From positions 1 through 40,695 of the forward strand of contig JAEYXQ010000158.1 in assembly GCA_023431205.1 (NCBI GenBank): DNA of 40,695 nt, given 5' to 3'. The DNA is from Pseudomonadota bacterium (GTDB lineage Bacteria > Pseudomonadota > Alphaproteobacteria > Rhizobiales > Devosiaceae). Under the pieces are notes generated by a model. The model was not told the origin of the DNA, made no database searches, and saw only the letters and a list, made by a program, of their open reading frames with translations. The position numbers were made by a program, and so were the translations under genes. Position 1 is the stretch's first letter. Every line of letters starts with the position of its first letter. Below are positions 31,618-40,199 of the stretch, piece after piece.

Positions 31618-32098
31618 AGGTGTCGATCCGGCGCTGGCGAGGCTGGCAGCAGGTGCCGATCCGTTCCTGGGGTCGCATCACCTTGAGACAGCGCGGCGGT
31701 TCGAGGGGCTCGCCCGCCGGGCGGCCCTGGGGCAACGGGTGACGATGTCCTATGACCCGGCCCGGGTCGGCGGACGCGGCGCGGGTGGGGGCGGAGCGCC
31801 CGACCTTCCCGACGGGGCCATGGGAGCCCGGCGAAGCCTGCGGCGCATCGCCGAGGCAATGCCGCGCGACTGCTGGGGCGTGCTGCTCGACGTGCTGGTG
31901 TTCGGCAGGGGCTTTGGGGAGATCGAGACGGAGCGGCAGTGGCCGCGCCGCGCTGCCAAGCTGGTGCTGCGCATCGGGCTCGACCAACTGGCCGCGCTAT
32001 ATGGGCTGGACGCTGCAGCCCGCGGCAACGAGGGCAGTCGCGTGGGCGGGTGGCTGCACGAGCGGCTGCCGCTGATCGTGCGCGAGCCAGGGGATTAG
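31607..32098 (+). CDS. DUF6456 domain protein
   Basis: A 163-residue cytoplasmic protein. The region from MSYDPARVGGRGAGGGG through WPRRAAKLVLRIGLDQLAALYGL matches what I recall of DUF6456 in Hyphomicrobiales. The function is unknown. The protein is helical in its second half and may be DNA-associated. It overlaps the DnaA-like gene by 11 bases, which implies coupled translation and perhaps joint action. It ends four bases inside the convergent sufE gene. Confidence 0.78.
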   Translation: MSVEGVDPALARLAAGADPFLGSHHLETARRFEGLARRAALGQRVTMSYDPARVGGRGAGGGGAPDLPDGAMGARRSLRRIAEAMPRDCWGVLLDVLVFGRGFGEIETERQWPRRAAKLVLRIGLDQLAALYGLDAAARGNEGSRVGGWLHERLPLIVREPGD

Positions 32099-32523
32099 CC
32101 GGCGACGGCCCTGGCCTCGCTCCGGATGCGGTTGACCATGGCGACGAGCCCATTGGAGCGCTGCATTCCCAGATGCTCGCTAAGGCCGACCTTCTTGAAC
32201 CACTCGATGGCGTCGGTCTCGGCGATCTCCGCCGCCGGCCGGCCCGAGTAGAGGGCGATGAGCACCGCCACCAGGCCCTTGGTGATGATGGCGTCGGACT
32301 GGCCGCGGAACGTCAGGAGCGGCTGGCTGCCGGACCGGTCGACGCTTGAGACCAGCCAGACACTGGACACGCAGCCCTTGACCTTGTTCTCGGCCGATTT
32401 CTCGTCCTCGGCGATGTCGGGAAGCGCCTGCCCGAGCTCGATGAGGTAGTTCAGCCGGTCTTCCCAGTCGTCGAGGAACGACAGGTTGTCGGCAATTTCC
32501 TGAAATGCAGCGGGCTGGGTCAT
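32095..32523 (-). CDS. sufE: SufE-family cysteine desulfurase activator
   Basis: A 142-residue cytoplasmic sulfur-transfer protein. The active cysteine is Cys51 in NKVKGCVSSVWL, following ELGQALPDIAEDEKSAEN, as in SufE. It accepts persulfide sulfur from SufS for iron-sulfur cluster assembly. No other suf genes are in the window; an isolated sufE is common in Hyphomicrobiales. It is convergent with, and overlaps, the DUF6456 gene. Confidence 0.93.
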   Translation of the reverse strand: MTQPAAFQEIADNLSFLDDWEDRLNYLIELGQALPDIAEDEKSAENKVKGCVSSVWLVSSVDRSGSQPLLTFRGQSDAIITKGLVAVLIALYSGRPAAEIAETDAIEWFKKVGLSEHLGMQRSNGLVAMVNRIRSEARAVAG

Positions 32524-32564
32524 TCCGGCTATCTAGGCGAGCCCGGCGCGCATTGCCAGCGTCA

Positions 32565-32600
32565 GACGAAAGAAAGGCCGCAGGCACGGGGTGCCTGCGG
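32565..32600 (-). terminator. Rho-independent terminator of the 32686-32979 gene
   Basis: On the minus strand CCGCAGGCAC-CCC-GTGCCTGCGG forms a perfect ten-base stem, followed by CCTTTCTTTCGTCT. It lies 85 bases beyond the small minus-strand gene's stop. The remainder of 32524-32685 has no gene. Confidence 0.7.
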
Positions 32601-32685
32601 CAAGGGCCAGGAACTGCGGAAGTGCCGTCCGAGGTCAGAACGGTGTTCCTGGTTGAAGCCGGACCGCCCGGGGCGGGCGCTTCGG

Positions 32686-32979
32686 CTAACTGAGGCGATC
32701 CGGCCGGGGCCGCGGAAAGGGCGCCGGAACGGCGACCGGATCTGCCGGCATGGGTGAGCCGGCGGAGGGAAGAGCGGGCAGCACCGCGGCAACGGCCGCC
32801 TTGCCACCGAGGCACTGAAGGGAATCGCACTCGATCTGCTGCACCTGCGCGGCAACGATCTGCGTGCCGGCGCTGACCGCCTGTGCCGAAAGCGCCCCGG
32901 CATCGGGCAGTTGGACGTCAGGGCGGATCACCAGATAGGCGGCGGTAAGCCAGAAGGCTGAGCGCAGGATCATCATCAT
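32686..32979 (-). CDS. Small membrane-anchored or exported protein (possibly DUF5330-like)
   Basis: A 97-residue protein. The N-terminal hydrophobic segment MILRSAFWLTAAYLVI (residues 3-18) resembles small DUF5330 proteins of Hyphomicrobiales. The mature region has two cysteines (ECDSLQC) and a proline-rich tail (VAVPAPFPRPRPDRLS). Start choice is among three consecutive ATG codons at 32971-32979. A GGAGA site suits the first. Function unknown. It has its own terminator and is divergent from the sensor kinase gene. Confidence 0.65.
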   Translation of the reverse strand: MMMILRSAFWLTAAYLVIRPDVQLPDAGALSAQAVSAGTQIVAAQVQQIECDSLQCLGGKAAVAAVLPALPSAGSPMPADPVAVPAPFPRPRPDRLS

Positions 32980-33265
32980 CGTGCTGCGTCTCCTCGGAAT
33001 CGTTTGGGCCGGGGGTGGCCGTGATCCCGACGCTAGCGGGGTCCGCTTAAACGAGGCTGGCGTGTTTATCTAAAATTTGAGGCAAATGCCGGACTTGCGA
33101 TCTGCAAGCGGGGCAAGGGCTTGTTTACGCTAACCGCAAAAGCAGACCCCGGAACGGCTGGTAACCGGCGCGACTTAAGCGGGCCTTCAGGTCTTGCCGC
33201 GCAGGGTGACGGCAACAAGACCCGGGCAGGCAGCCGGGCAGGCGTCGTGAGTGTGAGTAGAGCGT
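32980..33265. other. Divergent intergenic region
   Basis: This 286-base gap separates the small minus-strand gene from the sensor kinase gene. It contains an AT-richer island around 33060-33140 (GTTTATCTAAAATTTGAGGC and TTGTTTACGCTAACC), which is the likely place for promoters of both genes. I see no RNA gene, repeat or clear -35/-10 pair. Confidence 0.4.
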
Positions 33266-35074
33266 ATGCGCAGCCTGTTTACCATGGGCATCGGCGACAA
33301 GTGGACCGAGGCCGTCACCGGCATCGGCCATCGCTCCGAAGTTCTGCGCCGCAAGACCCTCGCCAACAATGCCCGCATGCTGGTGGCGTTCGCTGCCGTC
33401 TGCCTGCCGTTCGCGATTGCAGCGGCCATGGCGGGCACGGGCCTGCCCTTCGCTGCAGCCGTAGTGGTGCTCGCGACCGGCATGGTGGCGATGTCCTTCC
33501 ACAACCGGCGCGACTATGACCATGCCGCCGCCGCCGAAGTGTATGGCCTGATGCTGTGCGGCGTGGTGATGACCTTCGCCGATCCGCGCCTGGGCGATGC
33601 CGGCATGGCGGTGATGCTGATGGGGCCGATCCTGGCCTCCCTGGCGGGTTCGGCGCAGCTGCGCCGGCAGAGCTGGCGCGCCATTCTGGCGGGCTTTGCC
33701 GTGGCGCTCGTCGCCGCTGCACCGGGCGTGCCGACGCCGGTTATGTCGGAGGCCGTGCTGTTCTGGCTGAACCTTTCCGGCTTCGTCGCCGCTGTCGCCG
33801 TGGTGGCCCATACCGCCAACCGGATCGGGTCGGCCTATGAGGTCTACGACAAGGCCCAGGTTGCCGCTTATCGTCACCTGATCGAGCATGTCGAAGACGC
33901 GGTGATCCGCTTCTCGAGCGATGGTGAGGTGCTGACCGCCTCGCGCAGCTCCGAGCGGCTGTTCGGCTGCCCGCGGTACCAGCTCGATGGTGCCGCGCTC
34001 GGCGACCGGCTGCATGTGCTGGACCGGCCGACCTACCTCACCGCCTTCGCCGATGCCAATCTCGACGGGCGCCCGCGCCGCATCGAGGTGCGCATGCGCC
34101 GCGACGATCCCCAGGCTGTCGGAGCGGTGCCGCAGTTCATCTGGGTCGAGGTCAACCTCTCGCCGGTTGCCGATCCGGACGCACCGGGCGTGCGGCGCGA
34201 GGTGATCGCGGTAATGCGCGACGTCACCGAGCGCAAGGACGCCGAAGTGGCGATGGCCGAGGCCCGCCGGGAGGCCGAGGAGGCTTCGCAGGCAAAGTCA
34301 CGGTTCCTGGCCACCATCGGGCATGAACTGCGCACCCCGCTGAACGCGGTGGTGGGGTTCTCCGAGATGATGACCAGCGGCATCGGCGGCGAACTGTCCG
34401 ACACGCACCGGGAGTATGCCGGGCTGATCCACCAGAGCGGCAAGCACCTGCTCGAGGTGGTGCGGATGCTGCTCGACATGTCGCGGATCGAGGCCGGCAA
34501 GTTCGACCTGCAGGCCGAGCCCTTCCAGTTCGACGAAATCGTCGAGCCCTGCTTCGGCATGATCGAGGCAGCGGCGCGCGAGCGCTCGGTGCGGCTGGTT
34601 GCCGAGATCGCGCCCGACCTGCCGCTGCTGAACGGCGACGAGCGCGCCTGCCGGCAGATCCTGCTCAACCTGTTGTCCAATGCGGTGAAGTTCAGCCACG
34701 AGGGCGGGCGGGTCACGGTGTCGCTGAAGCGGCAGGGTCAGTCCCTGAACCTGTCGGTGACCGACACCGGCATCGGCATGGCGCCCGAATCGCTCAAGCG
34801 CATCGGGGAACCCTTCTTCCAAGCCGACAGCGGGCTCAACCGCAAGCATGAGGGCACCGGGCTCGGGCTTTCCATCGTCAAGGGGCTGGCCGAACTGCAC
34901 GGCGGAACGTTGCGGGCCCTGTCCGAAATCGGGGCGGGGACAACCGTGACAGTGTTGCTGCCCATAAACGGTCCGGCAATAAAGACCGAGGACACTGCCG
35001 TCGTGACTCCCTTTCGCCGGGAGACGGTTCCTTCCGGTCATCAATGGCAAGACGAAAAAAGAAAAGCGCAATGA
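33266..35074 (+). CDS. Membrane PAS-domain sensor histidine kinase
   Basis: A 602-residue inner-membrane kinase. About five to six membrane segments lie in residues 37-182. A PAS domain follows at about 200-320 (RHLIEHVEDAVIRFSSDG to VIAVMRDVTERKDAE), then a short coiled linker rich in Ala/Glu. The HisKA domain has phospho-acceptor His353 (FLATIGHELRTPLNAVVGF). The ATPase domain has an N box at Asn472 (NLLSNAVKFS), G1 DTGIGM and G2 GTGLGLSI. The layout resembles the DivJ/PleC/PdhS group of alphaproteobacterial cell-cycle kinases, but I cannot assign a specific one. No response regulator is adjacent. Its 3' end overlaps the peptidoglycan-binding gene by 31 bases. Confidence 0.85.
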   Translation: MRSLFTMGIGDKWTEAVTGIGHRSEVLRRKTLANNARMLVAFAAVCLPFAIAAAMAGTGLPFAAAVVVLATGMVAMSFHNRRDYDHAAAAEVYGLMLCGVVMTFADPRLGDAGMAVMLMGPILASLAGSAQLRRQSWRAILAGFAVALVAAAPGVPTPVMSEAVLFWLNLSGFVAAVAVVAHTANRIGSAYEVYDKAQVAAYRHLIEHVEDAVIRFSSDGEVLTASRSSERLFGCPRYQLDGAALGDRLHVLDRPTYLTAFADANLDGRPRRIEVRMRRDDPQAVGAVPQFIWVEVNLSPVADPDAPGVRREVIAVMRDVTERKDAEVAMAEARREAEEASQAKSRFLATIGHELRTPLNAVVGFSEMMTSGIGGELSDTHREYAGLIHQSGKHLLEVVRMLLDMSRIEAGKFDLQAEPFQFDEIVEPCFGMIEAAARERSVRLVAEIAPDLPLLNGDERACRQILLNLLSNAVKFSHEGGRVTVSLKRQGQSLNLSVTDTGIGMAPESLKRIGEPFFQADSGLNRKHEGTGLGLSIVKGLAELHGGTLRALSEIGAGTTVTVLLPINGPAIKTEDTAVVTPFRRETVPSGHQWQDEKRKAQ

Positions 35075-36267
35075 CGGCTTCGACGCTCTCCCGCCTGCCG
35101 CTCACGGCAGGTAGCGCCGTGGCGGCTTCCCTTGGCCGCGCCGGCTTGTGGACCTGGTCTCACTACATGCGGGCCCCTCTGGCCTCCACGGCCCTGCTGG
35201 GGCTGGTGGGGCTGACGGCGCTGGCCTCCAGCAATGCCCTGTACTGGCAGACGGCCCGCCATCCCTCCCCATTCTTCCAGCCGCAAACCAGCCTGGCGCT
35301 GACCCAGGAGGTGGCGCCTGTGCCGATGGCGGCGCCGGAGCGTCCGGTCGCGGCGCTTGAGCCGGTTCAACCAGCGCAGGTGCCCGCACTCGAGGCAGCG
35401 CCGCAGACCACCGGCAGCGTATCGGCACCCGTGCCGCCTGCCATTCCCGACCAGCCGGTCGGCAATGCGGATGCCTTTGCGGTGCAGAAGAAGCTCGCCG
35501 AGCTCGGCCTGTTCGAAGGCAAGGTCGACGGCTTCTACGGACCGATGACGGCCCGGGCGATCCGTGCGTTCGAGGAGCGCAACGGGCTGGAGCCGACGGG
35601 TGCGCTGACCTCCGACATCATCGATGCGATCAAGCGCGCGGACTCCGCAGGACGCGTGCCGATGGCACAGCCGGCGCCACAGCCCCAGGCTCAGGTCACG
35701 CAGCCCGCGGTCGCCCCGCAAACGGCGCCCGTTGCTCCGGCTCCCGCGGTGGTGCAGCAGGCGGCCGTCGCGCCGCAGCCGCAGCCGCAGCCGCAGCAGG
35801 ATCGTGTGGTTCAGCGCCTGCCGAGCCTGTCGCCCGTCGACGCCGCAGTGGACACGGTGGGCAGCGCAGCTGCCCAGACCATCGACTCCATTGTGGCCGC
35901 CGTTGGCGGTGCACCTACGCCTGCCGCTTCCGTGACCCCGATCCCTGCAGTTCCGGTGGGCAATGTCGCGGCGGCACAGCCGGCTGCTCCGCAACCGCAG
36001 CAGGTGGCCCTCGCGGCCACCGCCGCGCCGGCGCAGGCGGCAAAGCCACCCGCCCCGGTGGCGCCCGCGAACGACACGCACCTGGTGAGCGAGATCCAGC
36101 GCGGGCTCGCAAGCCTCGGCTTCTACCGCGGCTCCATCGACGGACATCCCGGTGAGGCGACGGCCCGGGCCATCCGCGAGTTCGAGAACTTCCACCGCTA
36201 TCGGGTGACGGGTGAGATCAAGCCCGACCTGATCGAGCTGCTGCGCCAGGCCGGCGCACCGGTCTGA
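35044..36267 (+). CDS. Membrane-anchored peptidoglycan-binding protein with two PGB domains
   Basis: A 407-residue protein. A basic cytoplasmic tail (MARRKKKSAM) precedes one membrane segment near residues 44-63. Two PG_binding_1 domains follow at about 143-198 (VQKKLAELGLFEGKVDGFYG) and 345-402 (IQRGLASLGFYRGSIDGHPG). They are joined by a long Pro/Ala/Gln-rich linker that can span the periplasm. ATG 35044 lies inside the kinase gene. ATG 35071, overlapping the kinase stop, is an alternative that would remove the basic tail. Coupling to a sensor kinase suggests envelope or cell-wall sensing. Confidence 0.82.
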   Translation: MARRKKKSAMTASTLSRLPLTAGSAVAASLGRAGLWTWSHYMRAPLASTALLGLVGLTALASSNALYWQTARHPSPFFQPQTSLALTQEVAPVPMAAPERPVAALEPVQPAQVPALEAAPQTTGSVSAPVPPAIPDQPVGNADAFAVQKKLAELGLFEGKVDGFYGPMTARAIRAFEERNGLEPTGALTSDIIDAIKRADSAGRVPMAQPAPQPQAQVTQPAVAPQTAPVAPAPAVVQQAAVAPQPQPQPQQDRVVQRLPSLSPVDAAVDTVGSAAAQTIDSIVAAVGGAPTPAASVTPIPAVPVGNVAAAQPAAPQPQQVALAATAAPAQAAKPPAPVAPANDTHLVSEIQRGLASLGFYRGSIDGHPGEATARAIREFENFHRYRVTGEIKPDLIELLRQAGAPV

Positions 36268-36268
36268 G

Positions 36269-36619
36269 ATGGCGGCCGGCGGGCTCCGGACCGACCTGTG
36301 GTGCGCCGCCTTCGTGCGGCGCCACAATGACCTTGGCAATATGTGCGTGGTAGCGCGGCGCGGCGACCCGATCGCCGGCCAGGTGTTCATCGAGGTGGAT
36401 CATCTCGACGGCACCGTGTCGCTGTTTACGCCCGCTCCGACGATCAGCCGCGGGGATTCGGCAAACCTGATCTTCCAGCGCCGGTTCAGCCATGTGGAGC
36501 CGGGCATGGCGCGCGACAGAATCAACCGCGAGGCCGACTTTGATCCGGACCTGTGGGTGCTGAGCCTCGATCTGCGTGGAGACGATCCCGGGATTGAGCT
36601 CGCCCGGGATCCGCTGTAG
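36269..36619 (+). CDS. DUF1491 family protein
   Basis: A 116-residue cytoplasmic protein matching DUF1491: LRTDLWCAAFVRRHND, CVVARRGDPIAGQVFIEVDHLDG, and the C-terminal INREADFDPDLWVLSLDLRG. The function is unknown. The start is one base after the stop of the peptidoglycan-binding gene, so kinase, PG-binding protein and DUF1491 form a three-gene unit. It is convergent with the DUF2336 gene (seven bases between). Confidence 0.83.
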   Translation: MAAGGLRTDLWCAAFVRRHNDLGNMCVVARRGDPIAGQVFIEVDHLDGTVSLFTPAPTISRGDSANLIFQRRFSHVEPGMARDRINREADFDPDLWVLSLDLRGDDPGIELARDPL

Positions 36620-36626
36620 CCGCCGC

Positions 36627-37778
36627 TTAGCTGGCGCGGCGGACACCGATTCGGGCGAGAGCTTCGATCGCCTGATCGACCACCGGGTTGTGGGCCGGCC
36701 CGAGGGTGCGGGTGAGCGGACGCCGTGCGGGCTGCTCGCTGAACGGCTTGTGTTCGGGCTTGGCGAGTTCGAGCAGGTTCACTTCGCCGCGCCAGGCGCT
36801 CATCAGGTACGCCATGGAATCGGGCGTCACGCTGCCGAACAGGGTGGCGAAATCGGCCAGGGCCCGCGAGCGTTCGCTGTCATGGCTGGTTGCGTGGATC
36901 AGCACCTTGAGCCCGTCATAGGCCGAGCAGCCGAAGGCGCGCAGGATCACGAACAGGGACGCGCCGGTCACGTCGTGGGCGATCTGGCCGCAGCGGACCT
37001 CGTCGAGCCCGGTGATCTGGCTCAGCAGGCGCGTGACTTCGGGCCGGCGGTTTTCCGAGAACAGCTTCATCAGCGCCTTGGTCAGCTCGGCATTGGCGAC
37101 GGTGAGCTGCTCGATGGTCTTCTTGATCGGTGCAGCCGGGGTTTCGCGGTTGGCGAAGGCGTGGATGACCTTGATGCGATGATCATCGGACAGGTCGAAG
37201 AACGCCGGCGCCAGCAGGGCTGCGTCGAAATCGTTGCGCTGGGCCAGGGCCTCGGCCACGAGGTGATCCATCTGGGCGGAGCGGGCGAGGGCGCTGAGAT
37301 AGGCGCCGCGCGGGGCAATGGCCGTATTGGCCGCAAGGGCGCGATAGACCCTGCGCGAATTCATCTGGAAGAGCTTGGCGAGGACCACATTGCTGAGGTC
37401 GGGGCGGCTGGCGATCAGCGCCGCCGAGGACACATCATAGCGGGCGATGATGTCGACGAGGGTGGCTTCGGAGAGCTCGCGGGCACCGGACAGGAAGGTG
37501 TTGAGGTCTTCCCCGATATTGTCGACGACCAGGCGCTCGAGGGCAGGCGAAAGCTCTTCGGCGCGTCCGAGGATGGCGGCACCCTTGGCCCGGGCAGCGG
37601 CGGAGGCGATGGGGAACAGACGGGCTGCGAGAGCTTCGAACTGTTCCATTTCGGGAGCGGTCGGCTTGCCGCGGCGCGCATAGGCATCGCAGGCGGCGAT
37701 CAGCAGCGTGTTCGTCCGATCAACTCCGCCGGTTTCGATGAGCAGCTGGAACGTCTCGTAAGGCTGAAAACCAAGCAT
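36627..37778 (-). CDS. DUF2336 domain protein
   Basis: An alpha-helical protein of about 383 residues with HEAT-like repeated helices, matching DUF2336: LSEATLVDIIARYDVSSAALIASRPDLSN, and AQRNDFDAALLAPAF later. The function is not established. The start is uncertain: ATG 37778 (MLGFQPYETF), ATG 37808 and TTG 37841 are in frame, and none has a convincing Shine-Dalgarno. The first is chosen as the shortest that keeps the folded part. A CtrA-like site lies about 70 bases upstream. Confidence 0.75.
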   Translation of the reverse strand: MLGFQPYETFQLLIETGGVDRTNTLLIAACDAYARRGKPTAPEMEQFEALAARLFPIASAAARAKGAAILGRAEELSPALERLVVDNIGEDLNTFLSGARELSEATLVDIIARYDVSSAALIASRPDLSNVVLAKLFQMNSRRVYRALAANTAIAPRGAYLSALARSAQMDHLVAEALAQRNDFDAALLAPAFFDLSDDHRIKVIHAFANRETPAAPIKKTIEQLTVANAELTKALMKLFSENRRPEVTRLLSQITGLDEVRCGQIAHDVTGASLFVILRAFGCSAYDGLKVLIHATSHDSERSRALADFATLFGSVTPDSMAYLMSAWRGEVNLLELAKPEHKPFSEQPARRPLTRTLGPAHNPVVDQAIEALARIGVRRAS

Positions 37779-37845
37779 TCTGCGGTAACCGTGACTTCGG
37801 AATCGCATCCCACCGATGCGCCCAGGCACTGTTGTCTGCAATTCG

Positions 37846-37861
37846 TTAGCGGACTGTTAAC
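37846..37861 (-). promoter_or_regulatory. CtrA-like site between divergent genes
   Basis: On the plus strand TTAG-CGGACTG-TTAAC differs from TTAA-N7-TTAAC at one base. Another TTAA follows at 37874-37877. It sits between the DUF2336 gene and the small gene at 37963 and could serve either. Confidence 0.35.
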
Positions 37862-37962
37862 CTTGACGATCTCTTAATGGCGACAACGGGCGCGGGGCGT
37901 CGCGCGCCGGTGACATCGCCTTTTAACCCGCGGCCCTTGTGGGACAGGGAGCGAGCCTGAAA

Positions 37963-38148
37963 ATGGAGGACAGCTTGGGAAAGCTCGTCACATTTCTGCA
38001 GCGGCCCAGAACCGCTCCCGCCGAAGAGAGACCGGTGGGTGACGCCAAGATCCTGATCTTTACCGGGGTGCGTTATGAACGCGGGACGCCGCCGCAGCCG
38101 CCGACCACGAATGCCGACCCGTCCCGTGGCAAGCGCAAGCGCGTCTAG
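37963..38148 (+). CDS. Small basic protein (61 residues), unknown function
   Basis: MEDSLGKLVTFLQRPRTAPA is followed by a core DAKILIFTGVRYERG and a basic tail (SRGKRKRV). I recall a very similar ILFFTGVRYER core in short hypothetical proteins of Hyphomicrobiales, which argues that this is a real gene. ATG 37963 is preferred over an upstream in-frame start. An AGGGAGCGAG sequence 12 bases before it could serve as ribosome-binding site. It overlaps the lipoprotein gene by 74 bases in another frame. Confidence 0.65.
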   Translation: MEDSLGKLVTFLQRPRTAPAEERPVGDAKILIFTGVRYERGTPPQPPTTNADPSRGKRKRV

Positions 38149-38965
38149 CCCCGCTTTGCTGTTGCGCCTTGGTGCCATCGCCCTGCTGACCTTCAGCCTT
38201 GCCGCCTGCACGGCGCGACCGGTCGGGGATTTCGGCCGTGCTGCACCAAGCTGGACCCACGACGTAGCCATGCCGTCCAACGGCCGGGTGCGTGCCGCCG
38301 AACGCGGCGAGCCGGTGTCGCGCTTCAACCAGACCGACCAGGAACGGCTGATGCACGATCGGGTGTGGCGCTTCCTGGTTGCTGCCCACGCCAGGGACTG
38401 GGTGTACGACTCGCAGGCCGAACTGCAGCGTACCCGTATTGCCGCTCCCGGGCGCGACCTGCAGTTCCGGACGGACCGCTACTACGCCTGGCTCACGCGG
38501 ACCGCCTACAACTCCTCCCGGACCCGCTACGCCACCGTCGGCCGGCATATCCTCGCCGACCTCGACACCGTGCCGGGGACCTTCGCTGCCATCTGCGCGG
38601 TGCAGGAGATCGACCGGCAGCGGGCCGTGGCGCTGACCGGACTGGCCAACCTGGCGCCCGATGCGGCCGCCAATGTCGCCGCCCGCAAATACGAGAACGA
38701 CGCCTTCATTGCCTGGTTCGTGCGGGCGCTCATCTATCGGTATGACAGCTACGACTTTGCGCTCGACAACCTGCTGGTGGAGACACCTCACGAGCAATCG
38801 GTCGCCGTGGATGACGCGCTTCGGCGCCTGCGGGTCGACGTGGTGCGCGCTCAACGCGGCGAGTTCTGCGCACAGGGCGGGGCGTACCGCCCCGGGATGA
38901 GCGATGTCGTGATACCGTCACGCTACCAGCATAGCGGCGACACCGAAGTGGTGCTGCCCAAGTAG
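38075..38965 (+). CDS. Predicted lipoprotein of unknown function
   Basis: A 296-residue protein. A basic N-terminus and hydrophobic stretch (ALLLRLGAIALLTFSLAAC) end in a lipobox LAAC with lipidation at Cys45. From ATG 38111, a more usual signal length, this is Cys33. The mature part is mostly helical, with DRVWRFLVAAHARDWVYD and YYAWLTRTAYNSSRTRY. I recognise no domain. A GGGG site suits ATG 38075. It overlaps the small gene before it, so the two may be translated together. It is exported to the envelope. Confidence 0.75.
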   Translation: MNAGRRRSRRPRMPTRPVASASASSPALLLRLGAIALLTFSLAACTARPVGDFGRAAPSWTHDVAMPSNGRVRAAERGEPVSRFNQTDQERLMHDRVWRFLVAAHARDWVYDSQAELQRTRIAAPGRDLQFRTDRYYAWLTRTAYNSSRTRYATVGRHILADLDTVPGTFAAICAVQEIDRQRAVALTGLANLAPDAAANVAARKYENDAFIAWFVRALIYRYDSYDFALDNLLVETPHEQSVAVDDALRRLRVDVVRAQRGEFCAQGGAYRPGMSDVVIPSRYQHSGDTEVVLPK

Positions 38966-38987
38966 CAGCCGCACACAAGGGGAAGCC

Positions 38988-40199
38988 ATGAGCAAGGATG
39001 GCCACGCCGGCACAAGCGGCAGCGCCGGTGAGGTCTTCCGGGTGTTCCTCAAGCTGGGGCTGACCTCGTTCGGCGGACCGGTCGCGCATCTGGGTTATTT
39101 CCGCGACGAACTGGTGACGCGCCGCGGGTGGCTCGACGACCGTGCCTATGCCGACCTCGTGGCCCTGTGCCAGTTCCTGCCGGGCCCCGCCTCGAGCCAG
39201 ACCGGATTTGCTTTGGCCGTGATGCGCGCGGGTGCACTCGGTGGTCTCGCGGCCTGGACGGCGTTCACCCTGCCGTCGGCACTGCTGATGGTGCTGTTTG
39301 CCTTCGGAGCCGCCAGCATGGACGGCCCGGTTGCGGCGGGTGTCCTGCATGGCCTGAAGCTGGTCGCCGTCGCCGTGGTGGCGCAGGCGGTGTGGGGCAT
39401 GGCCCGGACGCTGGCGCCTGACCGGCCGAGGGCGGGCATTGCCCTGCTGGCGCTGTTCGTCGTGGTGCTGCTGCCCACCTGGGCAGGGCAGGTGGGGGCG
39501 ATCGCTGCAGGCGGCCTGCTGGGCTTGTGGTGGTGCCGTGCGGCGGTCGAGAGCGCCGAAGCGGTGATGCCGAAGCCGATCCCGCGGCACCTCGGCGTCA
39601 TGGCGCTCGCCCTGTTTACGGCCCTGCTCATCGGCTTGCCCCTGCTGGCGGCTGCAACCGGCAATCACGCGGTGGCGCTGGCCGACAGCTTCTATCGTGC
39701 GGGCTCGCTGGTGTTCGGGGGCGGGCACGTCGTCTTGCCGCTGCTGGAGGCGGAGACGGTGGCGCGCGGCTGGATGAGTGCGGACGCCTTTCTTGCCGGC
39801 TATGGCGCCGCACAGGCGGTGCCCGGGCCGTTGTTCACCTTTGCCGCCTATCTCGGTGCAGTCGGGGCGCCGCACCCGAACGGCCCGGCGGGCGCAGCGA
39901 TTGCGCTGGTCGCCGTGTTCCTGCCGGGACTGCTGCTGGTGGTGGCGGCACTGCCGTTCTGGGCAGCCCTGCGGTCCCGGCCGATGGCGCGGGCGGCAAT
40001 GGCGGGCGCCAATGCGGCCGTGGTGGGCGTGCTCGGCGCCGCCTTCTACCATCCGGTGTGGACCAGCGCAGTGTTGTCACCGCTCGATGCCGCGATCGCG
40101 GTGGCAGGGTTCGTGGCCCTGACGGTGTTTCGCGCCGCCCCATGGATGGTGGTGGTGGCGCTCGCCGCCGTCGGCGCGCTGTCCGGTGTGTGGGCCTAA
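38988..40199 (+). CDS. chrA: Chromate transporter ChrA (long, two-domain CHR)
   Basis: A 403-residue inner-membrane protein of the CHR superfamily. The N-terminal half has the signature GLTSFGGPVAHLGYFRDELV and CQFLPGPASSQTGFALAVMR. The C-terminal half repeats it as AGSLVFGGGHVVLPLLEAE and YGAAQAVPGPLFTFAAYLG. About ten to twelve membrane segments are expected. Family members export chromate, giving resistance, though many are of untested substrate. The start follows an AAGGGGAAGCC site. No chrB regulator is visible. Confidence 0.9.
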   Translation: MSKDGHAGTSGSAGEVFRVFLKLGLTSFGGPVAHLGYFRDELVTRRGWLDDRAYADLVALCQFLPGPASSQTGFALAVMRAGALGGLAAWTAFTLPSALLMVLFAFGAASMDGPVAAGVLHGLKLVAVAVVAQAVWGMARTLAPDRPRAGIALLALFVVVLLPTWAGQVGAIAAGGLLGLWWCRAAVESAEAVMPKPIPRHLGVMALALFTALLIGLPLLAAATGNHAVALADSFYRAGSLVFGGGHVVLPLLEAETVARGWMSADAFLAGYGAAQAVPGPLFTFAAYLGAVGAPHPNGPAGAAIALVAVFLPGLLLVVAALPFWAALRSRPMARAAMAGANAAVVGVLGAAFYHPVWTSAVLSPLDAAIAVAGFVALTVFRAAPWMVVVALAAVGALSGVWA

